Source of the DNA: JAGVSR01 sp963778225
Lineage (GTDB): Bacteria; Pseudomonadota; Alphaproteobacteria; Rhizobiales; Hyphomicrobiaceae
Direction of reading: 5' to 3'
DNA: 64,000 bases
Assembly (NCBI GenBank): GCA_963778225.1
Contig: CAVZTR010000011.1
Span: 86,820-150,819 of the forward strand
In this document: one piece after another, positions 17,551 to 26,821 of the stretch
Layout: every line of letters begins with the position of its first letter
Position numbering within the stretch: position 1 is the first letter of the stretch
The notes under the pieces: model-generated
What the model saw: only the letters and a program-made list of their open reading frames with translations
Databases searched by the model: none
Told to the model about the DNA's origin: nothing
Position numbers and translations under genes: made by a program

Positions 17551-19275
17551 ATGAATACCGGTGGCACGCTCAGCAATCTTGAATTGCGACGGTGGATTCC
17601 GGCCCTGAATTGGTTGCGGGCTTACGACAGGTCCTGGCTGCGCGGAGACTTGATCGCCGGCCTCACGCTTGCGGCCTACCTCCTGCCTGCGGGCCTCGGC
17701 GACGCCTCGCTCGCCAATCTGCCGCCCCAGGCGGGGTTGTATGCCTGCCTTTTCTCGGGGCTCGTGTTCTGGCTGTTCTGCAGTTCTCGCCACACGGCCA
17801 TTTCGGTGACATCTGCGATTTCTTTGCTGGTCGGCGCATCGCTGGCCGACATCGCTGGAGGCGATGTGTCCCGCTTCAGCGCACTTGCGGCGGGCACGGC
17901 CATCCTCGTCGCCGTCATTGCCTTCGTTGCATGGGCCGTTCGCGCCGGCGCGATCGTCAATTTCATTTCCGAGAGCGTGATGGTCGGGTTCAAATGCGGC
18001 GTGGCGCTCTACTTGGCCAGTACGCAGCTCCCCAAGCTTTTCGGGATCCATGGGGCACATGGGGACTTCTGGGAAAACAGCGGGAATTTCATCTCGCATC
18101 TCGGTGAGACGAACCTAGCCTCCCTCGGTGTTGGACTTGCAGCTCTCGCGGCACTCATACTGGGCAAGGTCATGCTTCCCAACAAACCCATCGCGCTCTT
18201 TGTGGTGGTGGGCGGAATCCTTGCCTCAGCATTGCTCGGACTGGATGCAAAGGGCGTCAAGCTGCTGGGTGAAGTGCCCCAAGGCCTACCGGCGATCGGC
18301 TTTCCGGAGGTTCATTGGTCGGACTTGAACGCCCTTCTACCGCTGGCCTTCGCATGCTTCCTGCTCGCCGCAGTCGAGACGGCTGCCATCGGCCGGACGT
18401 TCGCGGCAAAACATGGCGGTCGGCTTGACGCCAATCAGGAATTCTTGGCGCTCGCGGCCTCCAACCTCACCGCGGGTCTGGGTCGCGGATTTCCGGTCAG
18501 CGGCGGCATGTCTCAATCGCTCGTCAACGAAGGCAGCGGCGCGCGCACGCCCCTCTCGGGTGCATTCTCTGCGTTATTTATTCTGTTGGTCATCCTGTTC
18601 CTGTCGGATCAGTTGAGTGCTCTGCCTCAACCCGTGCTGGCGGCCGTCGTTCTGATGGCGGTCGCTGGCCTGTTCCAAGCTGAGGCTTTGCGGCAGCTCT
18701 GGCAGGAGAGTCGCCCGGACTTCGTTGTGGCGATGGCGTCCTTGCTGGGTGTGCTCGGCTCCGGTCTGCTGCGCGGTGTGATGATCGGCGCGATCATCTC
18801 TCTGGTGCAGCTCATGCGCCGCGCCTCACGTCCGCACGTGGCGGTGCTCGGCCGTATCCCCGGTACACGCCGCTTTTCGGATATGGAGCGTCATACGGAT
18901 AACGAGGCGATCCCTGGCGCTCTAATCGTTCGGCCCGAAGCGAGCCTGATTTACTTCAACATTGACCATGTCTGCGACACGATCGTCACACGGGTCCGTG
19001 CGGGACCCGACACGCCCGGGCTCGTCGTACTTGATCTGTCAGCCGCACCCTATGTGGATCTGCAGAGTGCCCATTCTCTGGCCGGCATGGCCGGCGAGCT
19101 CCGAGAACTTGGTGTCCGACTGCAGGTCGTCGAGGCACGCTCGGCTGTTCGTGACCGGTTGAACAGCGAAGGATTGGAAGAGCGGATCGGAAGGGCCAAC
19201 CGCTTCTTGACGATCGCTGATGCACTGGACCAATTCGAGCAATCCAAATCGCACACTGCAACGCCCACTCTATGA
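17551..19275 (+). CDS. SulP-family anion transporter with STAS domain
   Basis: A 574-residue inner-membrane transporter. The SulP membrane part spans about residues 15-420 with GDLIAGLTLAAYLLPAGLGD, the fold-back GLGRGFPVSGGMSQSLVNEG, and hydrophobic helices throughout. A cytoplasmic STAS domain follows (LVVLDLSAAPYVDLQSAHSL, about residues 485-560). SulP proteins carry sulfate, bicarbonate or dicarboxylates, and the substrate here is not deducible. The ATG at 17551 is used because the longer frame from 17392 is not membrane-like. It converges on the ppk2 gene with a 92-bp gap. Confidence 0.92.
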   Translation: MNTGGTLSNLELRRWIPALNWLRAYDRSWLRGDLIAGLTLAAYLLPAGLGDASLANLPPQAGLYACLFSGLVFWLFCSSRHTAISVTSAISLLVGASLADIAGGDVSRFSALAAGTAILVAVIAFVAWAVRAGAIVNFISESVMVGFKCGVALYLASTQLPKLFGIHGAHGDFWENSGNFISHLGETNLASLGVGLAALAALILGKVMLPNKPIALFVVVGGILASALLGLDAKGVKLLGEVPQGLPAIGFPEVHWSDLNALLPLAFACFLLAAVETAAIGRTFAAKHGGRLDANQEFLALAASNLTAGLGRGFPVSGGMSQSLVNEGSGARTPLSGAFSALFILLVILFLSDQLSALPQPVLAAVVLMAVAGLFQAEALRQLWQESRPDFVVAMASLLGVLGSGLLRGVMIGAIISLVQLMRRASRPHVAVLGRIPGTRRFSDMERHTDNEAIPGALIVRPEASLIYFNIDHVCDTIVTRVRAGPDTPGLVVLDLSAAPYVDLQSAHSLAGMAGELRELGVRLQVVEARSAVRDRLNSEGLEERIGRANRFLTIADALDQFEQSKSHTATPTL

Positions 19276-19367
19276 TCTGCTTCCGCCCCCGCTACGGCAT
19301 GTGAAGTCAATCACACGCGGCGTTATCGAGGCGCTGCTCCTCCGGCTGAGCGGGCTGTGGCTGGTGC

Positions 19368-20216
19368 TTAGAAGACCTCCGGAATGAACCGGAAGTTGAA
19401 GTCATCACTCTCCTTCGGCTTGTCTACCGAGCGCTTGGGCAGCTTCACCTTATCTCGCGGGACCTTTTCGTAGGGTATCTTGCTCAACAGGTGCCGGATG
19501 ATGTTAAGCCGCGCCCGCTTCTTATCGTCCGAGCGCGCGACGTACCACGGCGCCCAGGCCGTGTCGGTCGCATGAAACATCGCATCACGCGCCTTCGTGT
19601 AATCGTCCCAGCGCGTATACGATTTGATATCCATTGGGGAGAGCTTCCAGATCTTACGACCGTCGTCGACGCGCGCCTCAAGCCGGCGCGTCTGTTCGTC
19701 GGGACTGACTTCAAGCCAGTACTTCAAGAGAATGATACCCGACTCCACCATGGCCTTCTCGACACCCGGAGCGACGTCCAAAAACTTTTTTGTCTGCTCT
19801 TCCGTGCAGAAGTTCATGACGCGCTCAACGCCCGCCCTATTGTAATAGCTGCGGTCGAAGATCACGATCTCACCGGCAGCGGGAAAGTGCTGAATGTAGC
19901 GCTGAATATAAAGCTGAGACTTTTCACGCTCGGTCGGCGCCGGCAACGCAACGACACGAAACGTTCGCGGGCTCACCCGTTCTGTGATGGCTTTGATCGT
20001 GCCGCCCTTGCCGGCACCGTCACGGCCCTCAAACACAATGCAAACTTTTTTGCCCTCGTGGCGCACCCATTCCTGCAACTTCACGAGCTCGATATGGAGC
20101 TTCTTGAGTTCTTTCTCGTACGCCTTTCTTTTAAGAGGTCCGCCATCGGCCACCTCATTTTCTGTCATCTCGATCACTTGGTCGCCGCCGTTGTCTTTCG
20201 CGGTCTTCTTTTTCAT
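19368..20216 (-). CDS. ppk2: Polyphosphate kinase 2 (PPK2)
   Basis: A 282-residue P-loop kinase. Walker A is FEGRDGAGKGGTIKAI, and the lid region EIVIFDRSYYNRAGVERVMN and YWLEVSPDEQTRRLEARVDD are PPK2 hallmarks; W-K-L-S-P-M-D near residue 185 is typical of class I. It uses polyphosphate to phosphorylate nucleoside diphosphates (or the reverse) in the cytosol. The Met at 20216 gives the usual class I length; the frame extends to 20318 without family features. It is transcribed alone, converging on the SulP gene. Confidence 0.92.
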   Translation of the reverse strand: MKKKTAKDNGGDQVIEMTENEVADGGPLKRKAYEKELKKLHIELVKLQEWVRHEGKKVCIVFEGRDGAGKGGTIKAITERVSPRTFRVVALPAPTEREKSQLYIQRYIQHFPAAGEIVIFDRSYYNRAGVERVMNFCTEEQTKKFLDVAPGVEKAMVESGIILLKYWLEVSPDEQTRRLEARVDDGRKIWKLSPMDIKSYTRWDDYTKARDAMFHATDTAWAPWYVARSDDKKRARLNIIRHLLSKIPYEKVPRDKVKLPKRSVDKPKESDDFNFRFIPEVF

Positions 20217-20656
20217 GTCGTTCACCGTTTCTGTGAGAAGAAATGCATTAGTGTCCGCCCCCGAACACCACGATTTTGAAAGGCATAAAGATCGCCTGCG
20301 CCCGAAGGATAATCGCATGCACCAGAGCCACTGTATCCAGGATATGCAGATAGATTCGCCGGAAGAAATTTTTTTCTGTCTGAACCCGCTCGTGATTGTT
20401 CAAATAGGCGTTAACGATGCAGCTAGAGCCCGGCGTGACATCGTCGAGCCCGCCTCAAACATCGGCTTCGATGAAGCAAGGAGCGTCCCTAGGCTGGTTA
20501 ATCTCGCCGTTGACACCTGAGTAGATCGAGGGAGCCTAGCAAACCTTGATCTGAGTCACATTTCGCGGAAGAAGACGGCCGCATCAGAGGCGACACTCAG
20601 CTCAGTGCTAGGAACAAGAGCAAGTACGTGTTGAAAAAAAGGACCTATCTGCAATT
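20217..20656 (+). other. Gene-free stretch upstream of ppk2
   Basis: About 440 bp with no coding frame that looks like a protein. It must contain the ppk2 promoter at its left end and the end of the long leftward operon at its right. A single near-palindrome, TTGATctgaGTCAC at 20546-20559, resembles an FNR/FixK site with one mismatch but lies about 330 bp from ppk2, so it is not called. Confidence 0.5.
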
Positions 20657-21343
20657 TCAGACAGACTGGGCAGTCTCGGGCCGACGATGGTCACGCAGCA
20701 GACAGACGCTAATCGCGAAAACCCACAACGGAAGCACGATGAGCCCCCAGCCAAGCAGGCCGCCGCCAAAGAGGAGCACGAGCGCGAGCCCATAACCTAA
20801 GTACGCCAACCAATGTGGCGCAAAGCTCGCGTAGATCACCACGGTGGCTGTCGAGAACATGAACACTGCCGCCATCTTGACTGCGTAAACGTTCATGATC
20901 CCATAAACGAAGGCCCTGGACAGCGGGAACGTCGCTGAATTCGCCAGTGCGTCAGGAAATACCTGCGATGTCAGGATAATTGCGCCGGTCAGGGCCGACG
21001 CAACGAACAGCATGGCCAGAAACAAAATTGCGCTACCAAAGAATACGGTCGCAAAGAACCTATCTTCCTCCGCGCCGAGGCGGTCGCGAAGTGCACCCAG
21101 AAACCAGAGGAAAGCAATGCCTGCGAAGGGCACGAGATTGATCGCGAGAGCAACCTTCTGCGCATGCGCCTGAAGCCAGAGGCCCGTATCCAACGGATCG
21201 GCTGGGACGGATAGCCGGAAGAGCCAGAGAATGACGATCATCAGAACCGAAAACACGATGCCGGCTATGGCGGCCGCTCGTGGCGTCTTAAGCGTCGGAC
21301 GGGTCAATGCGCGTGTTGGCGTTGCGGACTGCACTTCATCCAT
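20657..21343 (-). CDS. Six-helix membrane protein of unknown function (last gene of operon)
   Basis: A 228-residue integral membrane protein with about six hydrophobic helices (for example AAIAGIVFSVLMIVILWLF, IAFLWFLGALRDRL, GSAILFLAMLFVASALTGAI, LALVLLFGGGLLGWGLIVL). No family is recognised; the pattern is that of small uncharacterised inner-membrane proteins. Its ATG overlaps the end of the DUF2254 gene by 8 bp, so the two are translationally coupled and presumably act together. It is the last gene of the leftward operon starting at 30.6 kb. Confidence 0.7.
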   Translation of the reverse strand: MDEVQSATPTRALTRPTLKTPRAAAIAGIVFSVLMIVILWLFRLSVPADPLDTGLWLQAHAQKVALAINLVPFAGIAFLWFLGALRDRLGAEEDRFFATVFFGSAILFLAMLFVASALTGAIILTSQVFPDALANSATFPLSRAFVYGIMNVYAVKMAAVFMFSTATVVIYASFAPHWLAYLGYGLALVLLFGGGLLGWGLIVLPLWVFAISVCLLRDHRRPETAQSV

Positions 21344-22640
21344 GGCTCACGGTTCCCAATTCCCGAGCACCCGAAGATCCGCCGAGGCCTTGCATATCCG
21401 GGATCCGGGCCATCGCCCGATCCTCGGCGAGCGGATACGAACGATCGATGCCCTGATCGAGCAGGGCGAGCTCGCGTCGCAAGGCAGGACGGCGCCACTC
21501 AGGCAGCGTCCCCAACAGATCGAGAATCATCGCCCGCAGGCGCCGGGCGACTTGGAAGTTTTCGGCACCATAAAGTCGGATCTCGCTGCAAGACAGTTCA
21601 ACGAAATCCTCCCAATCTGGAGTGGGGGAGACGACCCGTAACCGTCCGCCCGCATCTGTAATCCGATCATCATGCAAATGACGCCGACCAACCATGCGCA
21701 GCAATCGATGCAATTGGTCGATCGCAAGAACCGCAGTCGTTGGGTCATTGATGGCTTTGGACAGCGCCTTGATGGCGATGTCGACAATCACGCGGAACGC
21801 AAATGTGGCATCCTGCTCCAATGTGCGCTCGCGGCCGAACGCGACCGCATCCCGCAGCATGCCTTCGTTGACTTGCTCGCAGGACCCACAAATCTTGAAC
21901 AGTGTATCTCCCGTCGCAACGAAATCACCGACGCGAGGAACCAACGCGACAACAGCGCCCATCCTTTGCGCCTCGATCACCAGCATCTGCATGTTCACCG
22001 CTAGAATGATCGCCGATGCGCCTTGGTGAGCGACGATGCGATGAGCCGGCTCGAGCTGGGGCGCATGAAGCTGCCCGGTGTCAGTCTCCTTGATGGGGTT
22101 GGGATACACGCTCTCGATGACCGCTTTTCCCTGCTCTCCAACAAGCCAGACGATGCTGACGGGCCTTAGCAACCGCGCGGAATAGTCGATGAGATAGAGG
22201 AATGCGGCGAGCGAAGAGAGCCCGAGCCCCGCGGAGATCCATATGAGAAGACGGGGCGCTGTGGAATCGGGTCGTGAGACCGCGCCGATGGCGAAGAGCA
22301 TCGTGAATACGAAGAGCCCCACGGTTCCCCGAATGACATTGTCGCGCAATAGCGTCGTGGCAATGATCCGCGGGCTCAGCTGCCCGCTTGCCACCTGGAT
22401 TGCGACCAGCATCGACCCGAAAGTGAAAACCAGGAATGAAAGCGTCAGCGTGATGATGGTCTGCATCGCCGCCGTGGTTCCTGCCTCGGTCAACGGCCAG
22501 ATGGGGACCCAGTTCAAGCGGCTATCGATAGCGATCGCGATCCGTAATGCAATCTGCTCCAGCAGCATTGCGATGAACGGAACGACCCACAGCGAGGATC
22601 GGACATAGCTGCGGACGGCGTACCATCGGTTCCAGGTCAT
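21336..22640 (-). CDS. DUF2254 membrane protein
   Basis: A 434-residue protein with four membrane helices in the first 160 residues (LWVVPFIAMLLEQIALRI, IITLTLSFLVFTFGSMLVAI, GTVGLFVFTMLFAIGAV, LLIWISAGLGLSSLAAFLYL) and a soluble C-terminal half. QLSPRIIATTLLRDNVIRG and SKAINDPTTAVLAIDQLHRL are DUF2254 signatures. Function is unproven; a channel-like role has been suggested only by topology. It follows scoB by 42 bp and overlaps the next gene by 8 bp. Confidence 0.87.
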   Translation of the reverse strand: MTWNRWYAVRSYVRSSLWVVPFIAMLLEQIALRIAIAIDSRLNWVPIWPLTEAGTTAAMQTIITLTLSFLVFTFGSMLVAIQVASGQLSPRIIATTLLRDNVIRGTVGLFVFTMLFAIGAVSRPDSTAPRLLIWISAGLGLSSLAAFLYLIDYSARLLRPVSIVWLVGEQGKAVIESVYPNPIKETDTGQLHAPQLEPAHRIVAHQGASAIILAVNMQMLVIEAQRMGAVVALVPRVGDFVATGDTLFKICGSCEQVNEGMLRDAVAFGRERTLEQDATFAFRVIVDIAIKALSKAINDPTTAVLAIDQLHRLLRMVGRRHLHDDRITDAGGRLRVVSPTPDWEDFVELSCSEIRLYGAENFQVARRLRAMILDLLGTLPEWRRPALRRELALLDQGIDRSYPLAEDRAMARIPDMQGLGGSSGARELGTVSHG

Positions 22641-22682
22641 TACGTCGCCCCCGAAAGCCTTTTCAGGCCCCCGCTTCCGCTT

Positions 22683-23342
22683 CTAAAGCTGCATGTCACA
22701 CAAATCGTCTGAGATCATTAACTCCGCCTCCGTGGCGGCGATCACCTGGTCAACGGACACGCCAGGGGCAATTTCGGCGAGAACCGCTTTGCCGCCGGCA
22801 AAGCGGATCAGCGCGAGTTCCGTCACCACACAATCAACCGGCCGGACTGATGTGACCGGGAGCGTGCAAACCTTTACAATCTTCGACTGACCCTTTGCCG
22901 TGTGCTGCATGGCGACGATCACCCGCTTGGCGCCCGTCGCAAGATCCATTGCGCCGCCCATGCCGGGAACCATTTTGCCGGGGATCATCCAGTTGGCGAG
23001 ACGCCCGCTCTGGTCGACCTGCAATCCACCGAGCACCGTGATGTCGACATGGCCTCCGCGCATAAACCCAAACGAGATTGCGCTGTCAAAGGTCGAGGCC
23101 CCCGGCAGGGCTGTCACAGGCCGTCCGCCGGCATCCGTCAGTGTTGGATGCGCCATTCCCTCGGCCGGGATAGCACCCGTTCCGATCAGCCCGTTTTCCG
23201 AGTGAAAGAACACGTGAACATCCGGAGGTGCTTGTCCGGCGACAAGCGTCGGAATGCCAATGCCGAGGTTGACGAGCATGCCGGACTTGAGTTCGCGCGC
23301 GATGCGCTTTGCGATGACCGTCTGCGGATCCATTGAACTCAT
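22683..23342 (-). CDS. scoB: 3-oxoacid/acetoacetyl CoA-transferase, subunit B
   Basis: A 219-residue beta subunit of family I CoA-transferases. LGIGIPTLVAG and the catalytic Glu in FHSENGLIGTG (about residue 51) are present, with FDSAISFGFMRGGHVDITVL and GKMVPGMGGAMDLATGAKRV. With subunit A it moves CoA between acyl-CoA and a free acid. The ATG overlaps the scoA stop by 4 bp (ATGA), indicating coupled translation. In this operon it may release the acid from acyl-CoA or activate an acid with another acyl-CoA; the exact acid pair is not decidable. Confidence 0.92.
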   Translation of the reverse strand: MSSMDPQTVIAKRIARELKSGMLVNLGIGIPTLVAGQAPPDVHVFFHSENGLIGTGAIPAEGMAHPTLTDAGGRPVTALPGASTFDSAISFGFMRGGHVDITVLGGLQVDQSGRLANWMIPGKMVPGMGGAMDLATGAKRVIVAMQHTAKGQSKIVKVCTLPVTSVRPVDCVVTELALIRFAGGKAVLAEIAPGVSVDQVIAATEAELMISDDLCDMQL

Positions 23343-23986
23343 CCGTTGGCGACGATGTAGTCGACGAGAGGGGCAGGTGTCACGACGTGGTCGGGGGCGA
23401 TGACGCCGACAGGAACGATGTGTTCGGCGGTGGCGATGACTGTATCTCCGGCCATGGCAACAATCGGATTGTAGTTCCTGGCCGTGAGCGCATAGGCGAG
23501 ATTGCCGAGGTAGTCGGCGAGGAACGCATGCACGAGTGCGAAGTCCGCTTTCAACGCCGTTTCAAGTAGATACGGCGTGCCGTCTACGTCGATCTTCTGC
23601 TTACCCTCTTCGACCAGCGTGCCGACACCTGTGGGCGTCAGAATTCCACCGAGTCCATATCCCCCGGCGCGAATGCGCTCGATAAGCGTTCCCTGCGGAA
23701 CGAGTTCGACAGATGTCTCACGGGCCATCATCTGCCGCTGCGTTTCCGGGTTCGTGCCGATATGGCTGACGATGACGTGGCGTACACACTTGGCGTCGAT
23801 CAGCTTGCCGATCCCAACGCCCGGCCTTGCCGTGTCGTTGGCGATCAGCGTTAGATCTCGCTTTTTCTGCCGCACCAGTTCGTCCATTAGACGATCGGGC
23901 GTTCCGACCGACAAGAACCCACCAACGACAATACGAGCACCATCCGGGATCATGGCTACGGCGTCGGAGAGCGGAACCGTCTTCAT
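23339..23986 (-). CDS. scoA: 3-oxoacid/acetoacetyl CoA-transferase, subunit A
   Basis: A 215-residue alpha subunit. The N-terminal glycine motif is IPDGARIVVGGFLSVGTPDR, followed by LTLIANDTARPGVGIGKLID, HIGTNPETQRQM, VPQGTLIERIRAGGYGLGGI and TPTGVGT. These match the alpha subunits of SCOT/AtoD-type enzymes. It precedes scoB with a 4-bp overlap and follows the ScpB-like gene by 19 bp, so it sits mid-operon beside a decarboxylase that would make a short acyl-CoA. Confidence 0.92.
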   Translation of the reverse strand: MKTVPLSDAVAMIPDGARIVVGGFLSVGTPDRLMDELVRQKKRDLTLIANDTARPGVGIGKLIDAKCVRHVIVSHIGTNPETQRQMMARETSVELVPQGTLIERIRAGGYGLGGILTPTGVGTLVEEGKQKIDVDGTPYLLETALKADFALVHAFLADYLGNLAYALTARNYNPIVAMAGDTVIATAEHIVPVGVIAPDHVVTPAPLVDYIVANG

Positions 23987-24005
23987 GACTTACTCTCCCG
24001 CCGGC

Positions 24006-24806
24006 TCAACGGCCCGAGAACCGCGGTTTGCGTTTCTGCTTAAAGGCGCGGAGGCCTTCCTCATAGTCTTCACTCTCCCAAACCAGGCGGCGCAGCCCTT
24101 GCACGCGCTCGAAACGACGCGGGCTCATGGGATGAGCGCCCGCAAGCATCCGCAGCTGCTCCTTCATCACCGAAATCGAGAGCGGCGCATTTTGCGCGAT
24201 GCTTTCCGCAATCGTGCGCGCGAATGGTTCCAGATCCTCTGCGGGAACCATGTGATTGATGATCCCGAGGCTTTCGGCGCGTTGGGCAGAGATCGGCTTG
24301 GCCGTGAAGACCATTTCCTTCACGATCCGCATCGGACACGCATTCATAAACGTCAGCATGCCTGAGACGTTATATGGCACACCGAGCTTCGCCGGGGTCA
24401 CCGCGAAAGTGGCACTAGGCGCGGCAATGATCAGGTCGCAAGCAAAGACAACTTCACATGCGCCGCCCCACACCCCACCTTCGATTACGGCGATCACCGG
24501 AGCCGGACATTCCTCAATCGCGCGGACGAGCTCCCGCAACGGATCGTCCCAGCCAAGGGGGTCGCGGCCACCAGCCGGCAGTTCATACACGTCGTGGCCC
24601 GAGGACCAGACCTTCACGCCAGACCGCGCACGCAAGATGACCACGCGAACGTCGGCCGCCTCGAACCCTTCCAGCGCTGAAATAACGGCCTCGATAAGCG
24701 CATGCGAGAGCGCGTTCCGCTTCTCGGGATTATCGAGAATGATCGTGCCGATCTGGCCGTCGATTTGTATGGAAACAAGGGGCTTCGTAAGTGGGATGTC
24801 ATCCAT
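24006..24806 (-). CDS. scpB: Methylmalonyl-CoA decarboxylase-like crotonase (ScpB/YgfG)
   Basis: A 266-residue crotonase-fold protein. KVWSSGHDVYELPAGGRDPL and the oxyanion segment VIEGGVWGGACEVVFACDLI match methylmalonyl-CoA decarboxylase, and GVPYNVSGM carries the Tyr that distinguishes YgfG from hydratases; the paired hydratase glutamates are absent. The expected reaction is methylmalonyl-CoA to propionyl-CoA plus CO2. It lies 19 bp from both fabI and scoA, which fits a route from methylmalonyl-CoA to propionate. A hydratase or other crotonase role remains possible. Confidence 0.83.
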   Translation of the reverse strand: MDDIPLTKPLVSIQIDGQIGTIILDNPEKRNALSHALIEAVISALEGFEAADVRVVILRARSGVKVWSSGHDVYELPAGGRDPLGWDDPLRELVRAIEECPAPVIAVIEGGVWGGACEVVFACDLIIAAPSATFAVTPAKLGVPYNVSGMLTFMNACPMRIVKEMVFTAKPISAQRAESLGIINHMVPAEDLEPFARTIAESIAQNAPLSISVMKEQLRMLAGAHPMSPRRFERVQGLRRLVWESEDYEEGLRAFKQKRKPRFSGR

Positions 24807-24825
24807 GGCGCGTCCTCAGCCCTTA

Positions 24826-25608
24826 TCAATCTATGATGTGATATCCGCCGTCGATGTAGATCGTGTCGCCAGTGATGAGCTTCGCCCCATCGAGGGCAAG
24901 GAACGCCACTGCAAGGCCGACATCATCAATGGAGACCAGATGCCGAGCCGGCGCCTTCGCCTCGGCCTTCTTCAAAAGCTTGTCGAATTCACCGATGCCC
25001 GAGGCCGCCCGCGTCTTCAGCGGGCCCGGCGAAATCGCATGCGCGCGAATGCCCTTCGGGCCAAGTTCTGCTGCGATGTATCGGGTCGCGCACTCCAGCG
25101 CCGCCTTCACGGGACCCATCATGTTGTAGTTTTCTATAACCATCTGCGAGCCGTAATAGGTCATCGTGAAGAGCGTGCCGCCATCCTTCATCAAGGGCTC
25201 GGCCAATTTCGCCATCCGGATAAACGACCAGCACGAGAGCTCCATCGCCATCAGGAATCCGTCCTTGGAGCAATCGACGACACGACCCTGCAAGTCCGCC
25301 TTCGGTGCAAATGCGATCGAATGAAGGACAATGTCGAGCTTGCCCCACTTTTTCTCGATGGTCTCGAATACGGATTCGAGTTCACCAGGGTGCTCGACAT
25401 CCATCGGCATGTAGATCGATGGCTTCACCTCCCCGATAATGGGATCGACGAAGCGCTTTGTCTTCTCGCTGCGATACGTGATGGCGAGATCAGCGCCAAG
25501 TGCGCTGAAAGCCTTGGCGCATCCCCACGCAATCGACTGATCGTTGGCGATGCCAGTGACCAGCGCCTTCTTCCCCTTGAGCAACTTGAATTTGGCGGGA
25601 TCCATCAT
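24826..25608 (-). CDS. fabI: Enoyl-[acyl-carrier-protein] reductase FabI
   Basis: A 261-residue short-chain dehydrogenase of the FabI class: KALVTGIANDQSIAWGCAKA near the N-terminus, then HSIAFAPKADLQGRVVDCS, and the active-site Tyr-x6-Lys in IENYNMMGPVKAALECATRY. It reduces enoyl thioesters with NADH. The ATG at 25608 overlaps the ackA stop. A FabI inside an acetate kinase/phosphotransacylase operon is unlikely to be the housekeeping copy; it may reduce enoyl-CoA or adjust acyl chains in the same pathway. That role is inferred from position only. Confidence 0.9.
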   Translation of the reverse strand: MMDPAKFKLLKGKKALVTGIANDQSIAWGCAKAFSALGADLAITYRSEKTKRFVDPIIGEVKPSIYMPMDVEHPGELESVFETIEKKWGKLDIVLHSIAFAPKADLQGRVVDCSKDGFLMAMELSCWSFIRMAKLAEPLMKDGGTLFTMTYYGSQMVIENYNMMGPVKAALECATRYIAAELGPKGIRAHAISPGPLKTRAASGIGEFDKLLKKAEAKAPARHLVSIDDVGLAVAFLALDGAKLITGDTIYIDGGYHIID

Positions 25609-26819
25609 CGGGTTAATTCCTTGTGGTGGGGTTGCGCTGTTCGCAAACATCCAAGGGTGTGTTCTGCAATCATGAGTTCTTCGTCTGTCGGGATGACGAG
25701 GCACTCAATGCGCGATGCCTTCGTGGAGATGACAGGCTCACCGCGGACGTTTGCACTCTCATCCAGTTCGGCGCCGAGCCACGCCAATCGCTTCACAACC
25801 GCAGATCGGATCGCGGGTGCATTCTCGCCGACGCCGGCAGTGAAGACGAACCCATCAATGCCTTCGAGCGCGGCGCCGAGTGATCCAGCCATCAGCGCAA
25901 TGCGATGAACAAAATAATCGAGCGCCAGCTGTGCACGTGGATCATCACTTCGCAGGAGAACGCGCACATCGTTGCTAAGACCCGAAAGACCCTTCAGTCC
26001 GCAATCGTTATAGAGAAATCGCTCGATCTGGGGCGCGGTCATCCCCTTCTGCTGTAGAAGATAGAGAACAATGCCCGCATCGAGTTGCCCTGGTCGGGTT
26101 CCCATCGGCAGGCCATCAAGCGCCGTGAAACCCATCGTGCTGTCAATGCTGCGTCCGTTGGCGAGCGCGCACATCGAGGCACCACTCCCCAGGTGCGCGA
26201 CAACAACTTTGCCCTTAGCGATCTTGGGCGCGACGCTTTTCAAGCGCCCGGCGATGTACTCGTATGACAGGCCATGGAACCCATAGCGGCGCACGCCTTC
26301 CCGGTACAACGGCTCGGGGATCGCATAACGATCGGCGAGTTCAGGGTGTCCGCGATGGAACGCCGTATCGAAGCAGGCGACTTGTGTGATGTGCGGTAGA
26401 CGCTCGATGATGGTCTTGATCGGCGCTAGATTGTTCGGCTGATGCAGCGGCGCAAGCGGCACGTATCGTTCGAGCGTTGAGACAATTTCCGGTGTCACGA
26501 CGGTCGGCGCACTGAATTGAATGCCGCCGTGAACGACCCGGTGCCCGACGGCGATCGGGAGCTTGCCGCCAAGATATTCCGCGAGAAACTCAACAACCTT
26601 TCCCAGACCTTCAGGCGCAGCGGGCACGTCCGGCCCCGGCCACGACGCTTCCTTCAGAACGGCGCCGGCCGCATTCTTTGCAATCAGGTGCGGATTGACC
26701 CCGATGCCCTCTATCTGGCCCTTCAGCTGCCGATCAAGTCCTCCCTCGCCCGACACCGCAAAGAGTTGGAACTTGATGCTCGAACTGCCAGCATTAATGA
26801 CAAGGATCGTATCGCTCAT
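25605..26819 (-). CDS. ackA: Acetate/propionate kinase
   Basis: A 404-residue ASKHA-fold kinase. ILVINAGSSSIKFQLFA opens the protein, GHRVVHGGIQF and HQPNNLAPIKTI follow, then FDTAFHRGHPELADRYAIPE and VVAHLGSGASMCALANGRSI. These are the standard acetate kinase signatures with catalytic Asp and Arg in place. It converts acyl phosphate plus ADP to acid plus ATP in the cytosol. It starts 2 bp after the phosphotransacylase gene, the classic pairing, and overlaps fabI by 4 bp. Confidence 0.94.
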   Translation of the reverse strand: MSDTILVINAGSSSIKFQLFAVSGEGGLDRQLKGQIEGIGVNPHLIAKNAAGAVLKEASWPGPDVPAAPEGLGKVVEFLAEYLGGKLPIAVGHRVVHGGIQFSAPTVVTPEIVSTLERYVPLAPLHQPNNLAPIKTIIERLPHITQVACFDTAFHRGHPELADRYAIPEPLYREGVRRYGFHGLSYEYIAGRLKSVAPKIAKGKVVVAHLGSGASMCALANGRSIDSTMGFTALDGLPMGTRPGQLDAGIVLYLLQQKGMTAPQIERFLYNDCGLKGLSGLSNDVRVLLRSDDPRAQLALDYFVHRIALMAGSLGAALEGIDGFVFTAGVGENAPAIRSAVVKRLAWLGAELDESANVRGEPVISTKASRIECLVIPTDEELMIAEHTLGCLRTAQPHHKELTR

Positions 26820-26821
26820 GG

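Noticed and set aside
20546..20559. TTGATctgaGTCAC as an FNR/FixK site
   Set aside because: One mismatch and too far (about 330 bp) from ppk2; no other gene start nearby.
24256..25908. A 550-residue rightward open frame
   Set aside because: Antisense to fabI, scpB and the end of ackA; composition rich in Arg/Ser/Pro with no domain. GC-rich shadow.
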